NCBI GenBank assembly: GCA_963969345.1
Contig: OZ017766.1
Span: 9,548,001 to 9,612,000 of the forward strand
Length of the DNA: 64,000 bases
Reading direction: 5' to 3'
Origin: Turbatrix aceti
Lineage: Eukaryota > Nematoda > Chromadorea > Rhabditida > Panagrolaimidae
Shown: piece after piece, positions 43,371 through 55,136 of the stretch
Layout: every line of letters begins with the position of its first letter
Numbering within the stretch: position 1 is the stretch's first letter
Notes under the pieces: model-generated
Database searches by the model: none
What the model was told of the DNA's origin: nothing
Seen by the model: only the letters and a program-made list of their open reading frames with translations
Translations under genes and position numbers: made by a program

Positions 43371-46300
43371 ATGCCAGCGAAGCACACGACACTTGAGGCT
43401 GGGGACTGCAAGGCAGCGGCTCTTGGAGTTTCCAAGACTGCTGGAGTAACAAAAAAAACGACGTCAACGCCTTCACAGCCTTCTCAGTCGTCGACAACCG
43501 CTGTCAAGACTTCCAACGAGGAACCCGAGACTATGGATGTCAGCCCGGATCCTTCTTTGACGGTTTCTCTCGAAGACATGCCGTTGGACGTTTTGGTACG
43601 TTTTTTTTTGGATTTGAACATTTTTGAACAAAATATCTTTATTTTTGCATTTTAGGCCCGCATCGTGGGTTACCTGTCTTTCATCGACATGTTCAAGTTG
43701 GAACTTGTGTCTTGTAAGATGTACGATGTCATCCAGACTGTCTGGAAACAAGTCAAAGGCATCTCCACGTGCAGCAAGTATTACCGTAACCGTTCCAAAT
43801 TTGTCAACAAGTATCAGTGTGCTGATGACATTGATGACCGAATTGTGAGTTTTTTTGGCGTTTTGAGGGGGGTTTGCGATCAAAATTTTGGTTTTCGATG
43901 CGAAACATTTTTTTTTGTGTTTGAAGCCTAAAATACAGTTTTTTTTGGCATTTAGGACAAAAATTTTGGTATAAGTATAAAAAATGCGATTTTTTTGTGT
44001 TTAAAGCCAAAAAGACGTTTTTTAGGATGGTTACGATACAAAAAAAGTAACTTTTCTTTGAGCCTAAAATATGTTTTTTATGGTGTTTATGATTAAAAAA
44101 ACAGTTTTTTGTTTCTGAAATCGACAAAACTAAATGCTTGTCTTCGCGACAAAAAAACTATTTTTTTTTGCGTGTGGCTGTTGGTAAAATACGTTTTTTA
44201 CGGTGTTCACGATACAAACGCTGGTTTATAACAAAAAACTGTTTTTTTTTTGTGTTGGAATTCAAAATTACGGTTTTTTAGGGGGTTTACGATACAAAAT
44301 ACCATTTTTTTTGTGTCTGAACGCGGCCGGCCTGATTTTTTTAGGCCAGCCGGAAAAAAATTTTCAGGTCATTTTTTCGACCACAAGCATGATTTTCGGA
44401 CATTTTTGTGTTGCATTCATCAATATTTTTTTTACCAATAGTAAATGATTATTACCCCTATTTATACAGTATTTGGTTGTTTTGAACAAAAATTTCTCCA
44501 GAATGTGATTACAAATTTCAAAAAATGACCCCTAAAAAAATGTTCGCAGTTAGGCGGCCGTGTCTTTAGGCCAAGGCTGTCATCAAGCGCGGCAACATCC
44601 GCCACCTCGAAGCCGGCACAGCGATCGGAAACTGCAAACTCTCGTCTGACTTTTTCACGGATGACGTCGCCTCTGCGATGCCAAATCTCCAACGCATCAC
44701 CCTGGAAGTGGTTTTTATTACCAACGCTGACGTCACCAATCTCGCAACTTACTGTCCCCAGCTCACGCACGTGACATTCAACAGTTGCCTGGATACGTGT
44801 TCCTACGAAAAATCTCTTGGCCTGCTCTTTCAAAATTGCAAACAACTCACGTACGTCGATCTCCAGCGAAATCACTATTTCAAGGGTGTTTCGCTCAAAT
44901 TTTTGCCTTCGACCGTTCGACATCTCAATCTCGCCCAGGATCCCCAAATTAAGGCCACTACGATGCGGAATATTGTCAAGGCTTGTCCGGAACTCACCAG
45001 TTTCGTCGTCGATATTACTTCGCTGAAAATCGAAGACATCAATCAGATGCTTTGTGGACTGAAAAATGTCAAGAGTCTCGGAATTTTCAATGACGAACAT
45101 CCGAGAACTCCTTTTTACCTGGATTTTTCGCACAATTTTGATCTCGAGGTTTTGTTTCTCGAAGAAAGCAAATACGTCACACCGGAGACGTTTCAATCGC
45201 TAGCTGAAAATTGCAAGAAATTTCGGTCGCTGACTTTCATCTTCTGCTATTTTCTGACGATGGAGACTATCCAATCCATTGCGGAGTGCAAGTCTTTGAA
45301 AACGCTGTACCTCAGTGGCTGCTTCGAACTCAGTGATGCAAAGCACATTGTCAACTCTTGTGGCATTCAGGTGAGAACAAGATTCAAATTTTCTGTTCGT
45401 GTTCGTTCGCGAACAAAAAACCGGCTGTTTGCTCACACGGAAAATGTCGGAGTGCATTTTGGAATTTCTTCACGAAATTTTGCCAAAAGTTTGCTTTTAC
45501 TATGAGAAGTTTATACTGAAAAATTCAGTTGCACCGCTCACAAGCTGACAGAGTTACGGTAGTCGGAAATCGCCTTTTTTGTCATTTTTGACGATTTTTG
45601 GCACGTTCTAGCTAACAAACTACGGAATTTCCAGAACAAGGGTATATCACTCGGCGTAGTTTTTGATGGAGAATCCGTTAAAAATATAAAAATATAAGTT
45701 TGCCACCCTGAAAAATGCCGAAACCAATTGTTACCTTTTTCAAATGCAAATTTCGGCGTTTTTTAAGGTGGCTAGCCTAAAGACTTATATATTTTTTGCG
45801 GATTCTCCATCAAAAACTACGTCGAGTGATACACCTTGATTCTGGAAATGCCGTAGTTTGTTAGCAAGAACGTGCAAAAAATCGTCAAAAATGGCAAAAA
45901 ACGCGATTTTTATCATTCGTGAAAAATTTTTCAGTCCCAAAAAAAATTTTTTTGGAATGTAAAAAATTGCGTATTTTTCGTTTTGGAAACGATTTTTTTT
46001 CTTAAATTTTTTTTTGCTGAACGTTCGATTTTTTTTGTAATTACTCCAATTCGTCCATTTCAGTACCTCCGCCACGCACAGGATCAAAAATATTCGAAAG
46101 AAGCTATTGCGAAGTTCATCGACGAAACTCCTGTAAGCATTTTCTTTGCAAATTTTCGTTTCAAGACACAAAATTTGAAATTTGTAAATATTTTAGACGC
46201 TCAACGGTCTTCACTCGGTGATCAAGAAGCCGCGTGGATTTGATTTTGAAGGATTCGTCGCGGATTACTTTTCCGACCAGCTGGAAAGCATGGCAGATGG

Positions 46301-46463
46301 CGACGGCGTCGTCAACCAGGATCGCCCCCTCTTTCAAATTCCTTCGGAACCGTCGGGTGCTCGCTTGGCTGTCCGCCAATCTCTCCTCAAAAAGATGACG
46401 TATGAGTCGGGTTGCTGTGAGCAGACTTCCAACAACGTTTTGGAATTCGGAACCCTTGGTTGA
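43371..46463 (+). CDS. F-box/LRR protein, paralog 3
   Basis: Five exons: 43371-43595, 43656-43844, 44570-45370, 46064-46132, 46197-46463; 516 residues, all phase 0. Starts MPAKHTT 2 bases after a TTCAG acceptor. The N-terminus is Ser/Thr-rich. The F-box is LEDMPLDVL / IVGYLSFIDMFKLELVSCKM. The LRR block (44570-45370) holds AKAVIKRGNIRHLEAGTAIG, a lead-in shared with paralogs 2 and 4, followed by repeats such as LTHVTFNSC and LTYVDLQRN. The C-terminal domain (TLNGLHSVIKKPRGFDFEGF to FGTLG) is shared by all four. The first intron of paralogs 1 and 2 is missing. Intron 3 carries a fold-back element at about 45565-45905. Predicted SCF substrate receptor. Confidence 0.87.
45565..45905. repeat. Fold-back element in F-box intron
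   Basis: Arms around 45580-45690 and 45790-45900 are inverted copies, for instance CTAACAAACTACGGAATTTC against GAAATGCCGTAGTTTGTTAG. The centre (45696-45780) is the same small inverted repeat found at 29013-29105, and the arms match 29110-29230. It lies between the 5' and 3' splice sites and should be spliced out. Confidence 0.65.
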
Positions 46464-47071
46464 TGAATTTTAGATTTTTTCGGAATATGGATAATTTTTT
46501 TTTTTGGTTTTTGTTGATGTTTTTTTTGTTGTTGTTTCGTGGATAATTTTACTTTATCGGGAATAAATGTTAAATTCAATCAGAGAGGGATAATCGTTCG
46601 CGTTTATGCGCAAATATTTATTTACAAAGATTCAAAAACGTTTATTCATAAACAAAATTTTTATAAGTAGTACTTTATTTATAATATTATTATAACATAA
46701 AAAATTAGGAAATATTCGTATAACATTCTGTACAAAAATTCTGGAATTACTATAATAATTTTGCTTTTATTCTGAAGAAAATCTACAAGCTCTGAAAAAC
46801 TGTTGCAAAAATTGGTGAAAACAATTTTTGCAACAGTTTTTCAGAGCTTGTAGATTTTCTTCGAAAGATATAAACTTAAAAAAAAAATCAGGCGTATATC
46901 GTAATGTTATTTTTTGAATTTAAAATTTCCCGACACGCAAAAAAATTACAACAAAAAAATTGCGCGCACTGTGCACGCAACTATTTCCGCTGCTGCTTTG
47001 TGAGTTTTCACGAAATCATTTGTCTGCAAAACTGTTTGATGATTTTTGATGGTACTTGCAGTTTTGTAATC
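46464..47071. other. Intergenic, F-box paralogs 3 and 4
   Basis: The 3' flank of paralog 3 includes AATAAATG near 46562. The region then contains a perfect hairpin (46774-46862) and the AT-rich upstream of paralog 4, whose likely trans-splice acceptor TACTTGCAG ends at 47061. Confidence 0.5.
46774..46862. repeat. Perfect 41-bp inverted repeat with 7-base loop
   Basis: GAAGAAAATCTACAAGCTCT begins the left arm (46774-46814) and the right arm (46822-46862) is its exact inverse; the loop is GTGAAAA. It may be a small MITE remnant or a transcribed hairpin. No target duplication was identified. Confidence 0.85.
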
Positions 47072-49407
47072 ATGTCTGCAAAACGCGCTAAACCCGATAA
47101 TCAATGCACCGAAGGAGCTGCGTATTCATTGATGTCTGACGCTACCAAATCGGTCTCATCTCGGAAATTGGACAATGAAGCAGCCGCGGCATCTGGGGCT
47201 TCTAAAACTGTGGAATCTCTTTTACCTGTTTTACATGCTCCAGGGATACAATCACTCAACGAACTTCCTCTGGATATTCTCGTCAGTGAATATTTTTTAT
47301 ATTAACTGGTAAGTAGTCGGAATTGAGAAATTGTTTTTATAGATTCATATAATGTCTTACCTGTCTTTCAACGACATGATGAAGCTTGAATGTGTCTCTC
47401 GGAGGATGCACGCTGTCACCCAGACTGCCTGGAAACAGGTCAAGACTCTTTCTACGCGCACGGAGTATTTTCCTGATCGTTCTAAGGTAATCAACATGTA
47501 TCAGTGTCTTGATGATGTTGATGATTGTATTGTAAGTTTTTTTATTCCAAAAAATATTATTATTACAAAAATAAATATTTTTTTTATGAAAAATTTTTTT
47601 TATAAAAATATTTTTTTTATGAAAAATTTTTGTTATAAAAATATTTTTTTTTATAAAAATATACAAAAATGTTTTTTTATAAAAATATTTTTTTTTATAA
47701 AAATATACAAAAAATTTTGTTTATAAAAATATATTTTTACAAAAATAATTTTTTACAAAATCATTATTTTTCAAAAAATTATTTTTTTTTATAAAAAAAA
47801 ATTGCGAAAATAATTTTTTTTATAAAAAAAATTGCAAAAATTATTTTTTTTATAAAAAAAAATTGCTAAATATTTTTTTATAAAAAAAAATTGCTAAATA
47901 TTTTTTTTCAAAAAAAAATGCACAAATTATTTTGTTTATAAAAAAAATTGCAGAAATTATTTGTTTTATAAAAAAAATTAAAAAAAAAATTTTTTTTTAA
48001 ATTATTACAAAAGAATGATTTCAATAATAATATTTTTTACGAAAATAATATTTTAACAATTTTTTTTAATTCTGTTATTTTTTAGGCCAAAGCAGTCATA
48101 AAACGCGGCGACATTCAACGCCTCGAAGCAGGAGCCCCGATCGGAATTTGCAAAGTCACGTCCGACATTTTATCATTGGCGATGTTCATGCCAAATCTCA
48201 AACGCATCCATCTGGAGAAAATCCCACTTACCGAATCAGACTTGACATCACTTGCAAAAAACTGTGTCCAGCTGACGCACATGACGTTCAAAAAATGCCT
48301 GAACGCGTACAAAGGTGTAGTTTTTAGAAATTCTCTGAACATGATTTTTATCAATTGTACCAAACTTGAGTACGTCGATTTGTCATTTAATTGGCGCCTC
48401 AAGGGAAATTCTCTTCGGTTTTTGCCGTCAACGGTGCGGCATCTAAATCTCCTGATGAATCTCAAAATCAACGCTCCTACGATGCTTTCTATCGTCAAAT
48501 CGTGTCCCAATCTTCGAAACTTTTTCTGTGACATTTCTGAATACACCTGTGAAGAAGTCAACAGCCTGCTATCCTGCCTGCCAAATGTTCAGTACCTTGA
48601 ATTTCAAAATATTGGTCGTCATCAATTTGACTCGTTTTTCGATTTTTCAAAAAATCTGGATCTCGAAGTATTACGCGTGATCGACAACTGTAGAATAGAA
48701 TATTCGCTGAATACGCTTGAAAACTGCAAAAAACTACGATCATTGACACTCAAGTATTCTCATAGCGTTAGTGAAAATGTTCTGCTGTCTCTTGCCGGAT
48801 GCACGTCTTTGAGGGTGTTGTACCTCTGGGGAAAGTACAATCTCAGTAATCTGTCCAAAATTGTCACGTCCTGCGGCATTCAGGTAACTTTTATAAATTT
48901 TGAAATTTTTCACTGTTTGTTAATTTTCTTCAGCTAAATTTTTTTTCGATTACATAAATATAAATACATATAATATTTTCAGTACCTTCGCTTGGCTTTG
49001 AAACCGATTGGATTCCGTCAAGGGATTAAAAAAGAGGACATGGAAAAATTCCTCATCGAAACACCTGTAAGATTTTTTATTTAAAAAATTTTTTTTCAAA
49101 AAAATTTATATTCAATACATATTTTTTTCAGACGTTTAAAGGCCGTCATTCCTGGATCAAAATACCGCCAAAATTTAATTTTATGCAGTTTGTGGACGAA
49201 TATTTCAATGACCAGGTGCCTGGGTGTTCAAAAACTGGTACGGATCGGCCGCTGTTTCATTGTGGCATTTCTAATCTGAACAGTAGACTCGACTCGGATG
49301 TTGACTTTTTTGTCCGTCAATCGGAACTCGTAAAATCGACGTATGAAGCTGCGAATTTTTATTATTGCCACGAAAATATTTTTGAATTTGGATTTTCTCC
49401 TGTTTGA
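47072..49407 (+). CDS. F-box/LRR protein, paralog 4
   Basis: Five exons: 47072-47281, 47343-47531, 48086-48883, 48983-49066, 49132-49407; 518 residues, all phase 0. The start MSAKRAKPD replaces MPAKR. The F-box is LNELPLDIL / IHIMSYLSFNDMMKLECVSRRM with AWKQVKTLS. The LRR block runs from AKAVIKRGDIQRLEAGAPIG through PNLKRIHLEKIPLTESDL and LEYVDLSFNWRLKGNSL. The C-terminal domain ends FEFGFSPV. Intron 2 (47532-48085) is almost pure ATTTTTTTATAAAAA-type sequence. It lies in tandem with paralog 3, 608 bases away, mirroring the tandem pair at 0.9-7 kb. Confidence 0.87.
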
Positions 49408-49890
49408 TTTTTTGTTAAACTGTTGCTTTTTCCATTGTGTTAGCATTTAAACAGATATTTATTTATGTATTTGTGTATTCTCTAAATAGCCTAGTACTGA
49501 CCACACACCTGTTGATAGAATAAACTGCGTTTTGGTAAGCCGGAGATTCAGACTTTCCTTTAACATAAGTTTTTATGTACTAGGAACGAAACTAAAATTA
49601 ACTTTTTTTTCAAATAACCCTACCGCGGTAACCTTATGGCGTCAGATTTTATAATTTGACGGTGGCATTAATGATTTTTACGGAGAAGAAAATTAGGAAC
49701 AGTTTCACTGATACTGAACAAAAATTATGTTAACTTTTTTGTTTAAAAAAAACCATATTTTGTAAAAATTAGTTTTTTATGAACTAAACTGACATATGTA
49801 TTAATTCGTTCAGGTGTATACATAATATTTTTAATTTGTGTTTAGATACATACATAAATCAAATTGTATTAGATAGAAAAAAAGCCAAAA

Positions 49891-49950
49891 CAGTGTTCTG
49901 CGCTTGAAAAAACCAACTCTTGACTCTGACTTGGAATCAACGAAACACTG
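49891..49950. mobile_element. Short relative of the GAGTC hAT-like MITE
   Basis: The ends CAGTGTTCTGCGCTTG and CGAAACACTG match the ends of the 32575-32939 element, and the core has TTGACTCTGACTTGG. The flanking 8 bases do not match each other, so this is a relic or an internally rearranged copy. Confidence 0.55.
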
Positions 49951-50207
49951 TTTTCCAGATAAACTTTGATAGTTATTTATAATAAACAACAATGTAACAA
50001 CATTGTAGTAATCAATTTAAAAATTATTTGCTAAAAAAGCATACTGGCTTGATTGATACATCTTATGCGTATTTCTATCATTTGAACAGCTGTATGTGTC
50101 CAATTAGCCAACTGACCACACAACTTTCGGCGTTATATTTATTTAAATAACCACCGTCGTAACCGCTGCTATTTCGGTCGTAAATGCGTAAAAAACAACC
50201 GTATCTG

Positions 50208-50215
50208 TATATAAG
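50208..50215 (+). promoter_or_regulatory. TATA box of secreted-protein gene
   Basis: TATATAAG lies 78 bases before the ATG at 50286, followed by an initiator-like TTCAGACT near 50221. The spacing and the short leader suggest an ordinary promoter rather than a trans-spliced start. Confidence 0.5.
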
Positions 50216-50285
50216 TCACTTATTCAGACTGCAACTTCAAAAAAAATTAACTGAGTCCCTCTTTAGTTTCTTCTAAATATTTATA

Positions 50286-51323
50286 ATGTTTAGCTTTCAA
50301 TTTCTCTTATCTGCTGTCTGTTTCTTAGCATTTGCAAGCGCTCGAAATATTCCAATCAACGATAATCCACCGCCTGTTACTGCTAATCCTACAGTATCGG
50401 CTGCAATTCAGGCGATCAAAAATTTTGTCAACGATCGGAATATTTTGAAAATTACTCAACTTTTTGCAGCTTGTATGTTTTGAATATTTTTTCATTTTTT
50501 TATAAATAAAAACTGAGGAATCGTTTGTTTAGCAAGTTCTGAAGCAAAATCGCTTATCTACGCTCTTCAAGACGTCAGAACCCGGGCGTATTTGTGCATT
50601 TATGACAACGATGATTCCTACATCCCAATCATGGACGGGGGCAATGATACGTTTGTTACCGTTCTCAGATCACTCGCCGATGGTCCATGTTCGGGATATA
50701 AAACGGATTTGATAAATCTTGCAAGCGCTTTTGAATCTACAAATTACACAGCTCTCATCGAGGGTCTAAATGTCACTGTTTCACTTCCGGATCCATTTGG
50801 TCTGCGCTACGAACGTATTCTCCGGCTCTACGCTCAATTTGGATTTTCTTCCGATTTTCAAATGGGCGATGAAGCAGAAATTGTCAATGCAACGATCGAT
50901 CTTTTCCGCGCTTTTCTCAATGCTGATAACAAAACTCTTGAAACATTGGTTGGAAGACGAGAATTCTTAAACGAAATTTTGCTCCCCAACGGCAGTTATC
51001 ACTCCTATCTGCGGAGCTACTTGCAAGAGACTATCAATGCTGTAACTGCTGACCGAAATGTTTTAAATCAGACTGCTTTTGTCGAAAGTTCGATGAAAAT
51101 TCAAGAATATCAGCTGAGAATCCTGCCTGAGTTTCTCGCCTATGCACAAGCAGAACTCGATAATTCAAATGTTCCGATAACCATTCAGCAAGATTTCAAA
51201 GTGACAAAAGTGGCTTTGCTGGTTGAAATCCTGGCTGCTGAGCTGGATGGCTTTTTGTTCAATACCGACGCCATTGAAGTGCTCAATCAGTTGGCGACGG
51301 GAAAATTTGTGGTTCCAGAGTGA
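50286..51323 (+). CDS. Predicted secreted protein, unknown family
   Basis: Two exons, 50286-50472 and 50533-51323, join in phase to give 325 residues. The first ~19 residues (FSFQFLLSAVCFLAFASA) form a signal peptide with a likely cut after ASA. The mature part is helix-rich with several N-glycosylation sequons (for example NDTF, NYTA, NVTV, NATI, NKTL) and few cysteines. No catalytic motif or known domain was recognised. A TATA box is present, unlike at the trans-spliced genes of this window. Confidence 0.75.
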
Positions 51324-52615
51324 AAAAAATGGAGCAAAAATTTGTAACTGACATTCATCTATGTTCACTATGCAAAATATTATATGTATTATATTATGTA
51401 AAGTTGTGGATAAAATCATAACCAGATAAATATTTTGTTAACATCCGGTCTAGACGGTTTTATGGTAAACAAAATTTTAGATTTGTATTTGTGCAACAAA
51501 AAAATGTTTCACAAACAAATTTTTTTAACAAAATTTTATGATAGATAACTGAATCTGCTTAATCTTTGATTGTTTTGCCTTTTTACAGTCATTTCAGGAT
51601 ACTAAAAATTTAATTGATACAGTATACCGTTATAGCTGTAATTCTGTTCGGGCCATTCTTCAACAAATCAAGATGCACAGACCGTTTCAAATTCGTTTCG
51701 GTTCTGCTATCCAGTCGGTCTCAATTCAGGTAAACTGTAGTGGCATTTCCGATTATCAAACAAGTTCGGATTTTTAATTTAGATAAACTGGGTACGGAAG
51801 GAAAGTGCTTATTTGTAAAAATCGGAAGTAACGAATTTGTATATTTATTTTCAGTTACAAAAAAAATTACAAAAAAATTTTTGAAATTATGTAAAAACAA
51901 AATTATTTGCGCGCGTCAACGCAGAAAATTATGATATTACACAAAACAGTAACAGCACTTGCTTACGATTTTTACTGGAGTTAAAAACTGTTGTATGAAG
52001 AGTCGGTGAAACAACTGCACAAAGGCTTTCGTGTCGGGAGGATTGTATGGCCGACTTTGACAAACCCAAGATAAATACACTGACCAGTTCGGGTATGATT
52101 ATGTATATTTTTGAGTTATTTCGTTTAACTGCAATTTTTTTCAGTTCGGATTTTAATATTTATTTTAATTTAAAAAAAGTAAACTGAATAGCAAGGGAAC
52201 CTTTATTTGTTAAATATATTTATTACAGAAAAACACAAAAAAAATTACGCAGATCATCCTGCTAAACAAGTTTGCACGCGTAATGCGGACAACTACGATG
52301 ATACAATGCGGTTAGTTGATTAATTACGACACCTTGTAGGCCGATCAAAGTCAGATAGGGCAATCAATGTGTTACACATAATCATGATGCAGTGCGCAAC
52401 ATAAAATTAACAGAATCCATTGTTTTATACATTACCTGCTTATTAGTGGGTAATCGATTAATTAACCTGTTAGTTTTAAAAAAATTTAAAACTAAGCTTA
52501 GTATGAATGTGATAATCGTTAATGTTCTCAAAAAATTAAAAAAAAACCTCAGGCGCGTACGAAACTGTTTACAATGAAATTTTATAGGGTTCCAGATATA
52601 TATATAATCTAAAAA
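51324..52615. other. Intergenic, ~1.3 kb
   Basis: AT-rich. It contains one orphan exon-like stretch (51589-51729) and a short relic of the 30467-31570 element end (CTTTCGTGTCGGGAGGAT near 52028). Otherwise nothing was recognised. Confidence 0.45.
51589..51729 (+). other. Orphan exon-like stretch
   Basis: 141 bases (47 codons) without a stop lie between TTTTTACAG and CAG|GTAAAC, in an otherwise stop-rich AT region. The translation includes YRYSCNSVRAILQQIKMHRP. No partner exon with matching phase was found, so it may be chance, a relic, or part of an unannotated gene. Confidence 0.2.
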
Positions 52616-54167
52616 ATGAAACTGAAGATGACGTTTCTAATGTTTTTCATCTTGGTATCATCGGTATCAGCGCTAACATCCAGGGATCATCTTGTGGCTT
52701 CCGCGTGCAGAAGAAATCCTGAACTGTCGTTTTGTGTGCCCGGCGGAAATGCACAGGCTGGCGATCGATTGGAACGAGGTGGGATTTTTTTTATACATAA
52801 ATATTATAACTGTAAAAAGTTGTTCCTACAAAGTGCAATTTTAATTTTAAAAAAATGTTAAAACTGCCTTTCAATTGTTTGTATATGTAATAGTTTTGTG
52901 GTTTTTTTGTTTGTAAAAAACTGACATATGAAAAAGTCGATTGTCTGCGCGCTGCAAAATTTCACATCTCGGTGACAAACAACATTTTTCTAACAATCAA
53001 TTTTTTTCATAACTAATTGTGAACCAATTTCTAAAAGTTTATGTATACGTTCAATTTTTTGTATTTTTTTGAATAAATTTTTTTTGTATTGTTTAATCAA
53101 AAATTTTATAAATAAAAAAAATTCTCAAATTTCTGATTTCCAGACTTTATCGACGATCGCCCACATTCCCGGGCATCCAATACCGACGACAACTTTGACG
53201 ACATCCCAGAACCTTCTCGACCCCGGTCCCGATCCCGATCTCGTGATGGAAACCCAAATGCCCCCAAAAGACCCCCTACTGCCAAGTTACAGCGTCTCTG
53301 CACCCGTTTTTACCCCTTGGCAGTACAACACTGTGGCAGGCAGCAATTGACAAAGCATTACGTTGCCAAGTGCATGGCTTACTTCCGGGACTGCGACCAA
53401 TTCATTCCCAAAGGCGATCCTCTGGATGCCATTTCAAATTCTTTCACTTCAGGCGTTGGCCTAAATTTGGGAAGCTGGGAAGTCAAGGGTCTGCCCTTTT
53501 ATCCCATCAACGAAGAAGGCGCCTTCGGAGCTGGACACTACGCCAATGTGCCGTTTGGAGCGTGGGGTGGAGGTTTTTCGGACAATCTTGGTGTCAGGTA
53601 GTTTGCATGAAAATAATTATTTAACTGTGCGGTTACTATCAATGTTTGTCATTTTTAGAGACTACTGGTCCCAAACCTTTGACGTCGGTGCCAACTGGAT
53701 CGAAGGCAGGTACGGCTACCGTACTGGATGGTCCGTACCATTGGTGCAGAGTCTCGGTGTCGAGGGCGGCGGTGGCACGGATGTCAACGTTCCCATTCGT
53801 CCGGAAAAGCTGGGAACCATCGATGTTGACAATCATTATGGAGTCTGTTTTTTTCTTTCTATTTTTTTTTGCCGACTCGAAAAATGTTTTCTTTTTTTTC
53901 CAGGTTGGCGGATACTACAAGCACAACCAACACACAGGAGTTGACTGGAAAGACGGTCGGGTTGAATCATCCTTTGGCGTGGGAGTTCCTTTCGCTGGAG
54001 TCGGTGTCAACACTGGTACGGCGGTTTCTTTTGTAAGTTTGATTTTTTTTAACTGAACTTTAACCATTTTTTAAAATTTTTTTACTGGCAATAATAATTT
54101 TTTTTACATAAATAAATTAATTTTTCAGCCCTCAATCGGCGACTTTTTACCTGCTGGAAGGAGATAA
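52616..54167 (+). CDS. Predicted secreted Gly-rich nematode protein
   Basis: Five exons: 52616-52778, 53144-53597, 53659-53842, 53904-54032, 54129-54167; 322 residues with consistent phases. An N-terminal signal peptide (MTFLMFFILVSSVSA) is followed by an RS-rich acidic/basic stretch (RPRSRSRSRD), a Cys-containing segment (RLCTRFYPLAVQHCGRQQ, CMAYFRDC) and a Gly/Tyr-rich C-terminal half with repeats such as GVGLNLGSW, YGYRTGWSVPL, VGGYYKHNQHTGVDW and FGVGVPFAGVGVNTG. The latter pattern resembles uncharacterised secreted nematode proteins; that is from memory of the style, not a named family. A decayed copy of exon 3 lies near 58100-58320. Confidence 0.75.
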
Positions 54168-55136
54168 TGCATTTTACACGGAATTATGTATCGCAGATAA
54201 TAATAAAAAATATGTTAACTGTGTATGTGTACCTGGTTTCTGTGTATTGTTTATCACTGTTTATCTAGGTGTAAATCAAAAAAATCACAATCTTGTAAAC
54301 TTAAAATTTTTTTTATAACATTGGTTTGAAAAAGTAATAGTTTAAAAAAAACTGTTTTTGTTTTTTTTTAAATTTTTTTCGTGAGCTGCATTTCAAATTT
54401 TAAGTTCATTATTTATCAATTTTTTTCTCGCGTTTGAAATTTTTTTAACTGTATAGTGTTTAGATACCGTTTTTTTTGATTGATAGGAAACTGACGAATT
54501 ACTAATTTTAATTTTTTTTGATTTTTTTAACTGCCCTACGCGCGAATGTCAAAAATTTTTTTCTTTTGAAATTTTTTTTGATATTTTCAAACACTGTTTT
54601 CCACGGAATATTTACCAAAAACTGCCATAGTCGCGATCGATTCTAATAAATATATTTTTCTGAAACCCTTTGTATACAACGATGAAAGTTAAAAAAATTG
54701 TACAAATCGCATGCAGGGTGCTGCCAAGGTGTTGCATGTCGTGTAAGTTACACGAGCTACACGACGAAAATTCACTGATTTACATGTTTTTTCCCTTGTT
54801 TTCAACTAATTTACATAAATTTTCGTCGTGTAGCTCGTGTAACTTACACGACATGCAACACCTTGGGTGCTGCACCTGTCTTCGATACGACAACATTTTG
54901 ATATTTATTTGATCTGAAAAACATTCATCGTTTTTTCCTCAAATCGATACTCTCAACACGAAAAAAATTTATAGCGTGTGCAAAAACTTTCACCTGGCTG
55001 TTTTTATTGTCTTCTCTTTTTTTTTATTATCTTCCCAGCGTCTGTGCCTTACGGATTATTTCATATCTCGTAGACCAATGTGGTGATTCATTCAACTGTT
55101 TTTATTGATTACGTGTAAAATCCGCATTTTGTACCA
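54168..55136. other. Intergenic, secreted gene to syntaxin
   Basis: AT-rich 3' flank with AATAATAAAAAAT near 54200, a hAT-like MITE (54725-54865), and the syntaxin upstream region including CTCTCAACACGAAA near 54949, which is also found upstream of the pseudo-copy near 60838. Confidence 0.5.
54725..54865. mobile_element. hAT-like palindromic MITE
   Basis: The ends CAAGGTGTTGCATGTCG and CGACATGCAACACCTTG are flanked by GGTGCTGC on both sides (54717-54724 and 54866-54873). Arms of about 60 bases are nearly perfect inverted copies around a short core. The TIR matches the 551-base element at 23236. Confidence 0.88.

Larger units (their letters stand above)
49408..50285. other. Intergenic with a small TIR remnant
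   Basis: AT-rich. A 60-base inverted-end remnant sits at 49891-49950, and the promoter of the next gene lies at the right edge. No gene is seen. Confidence 0.5.
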
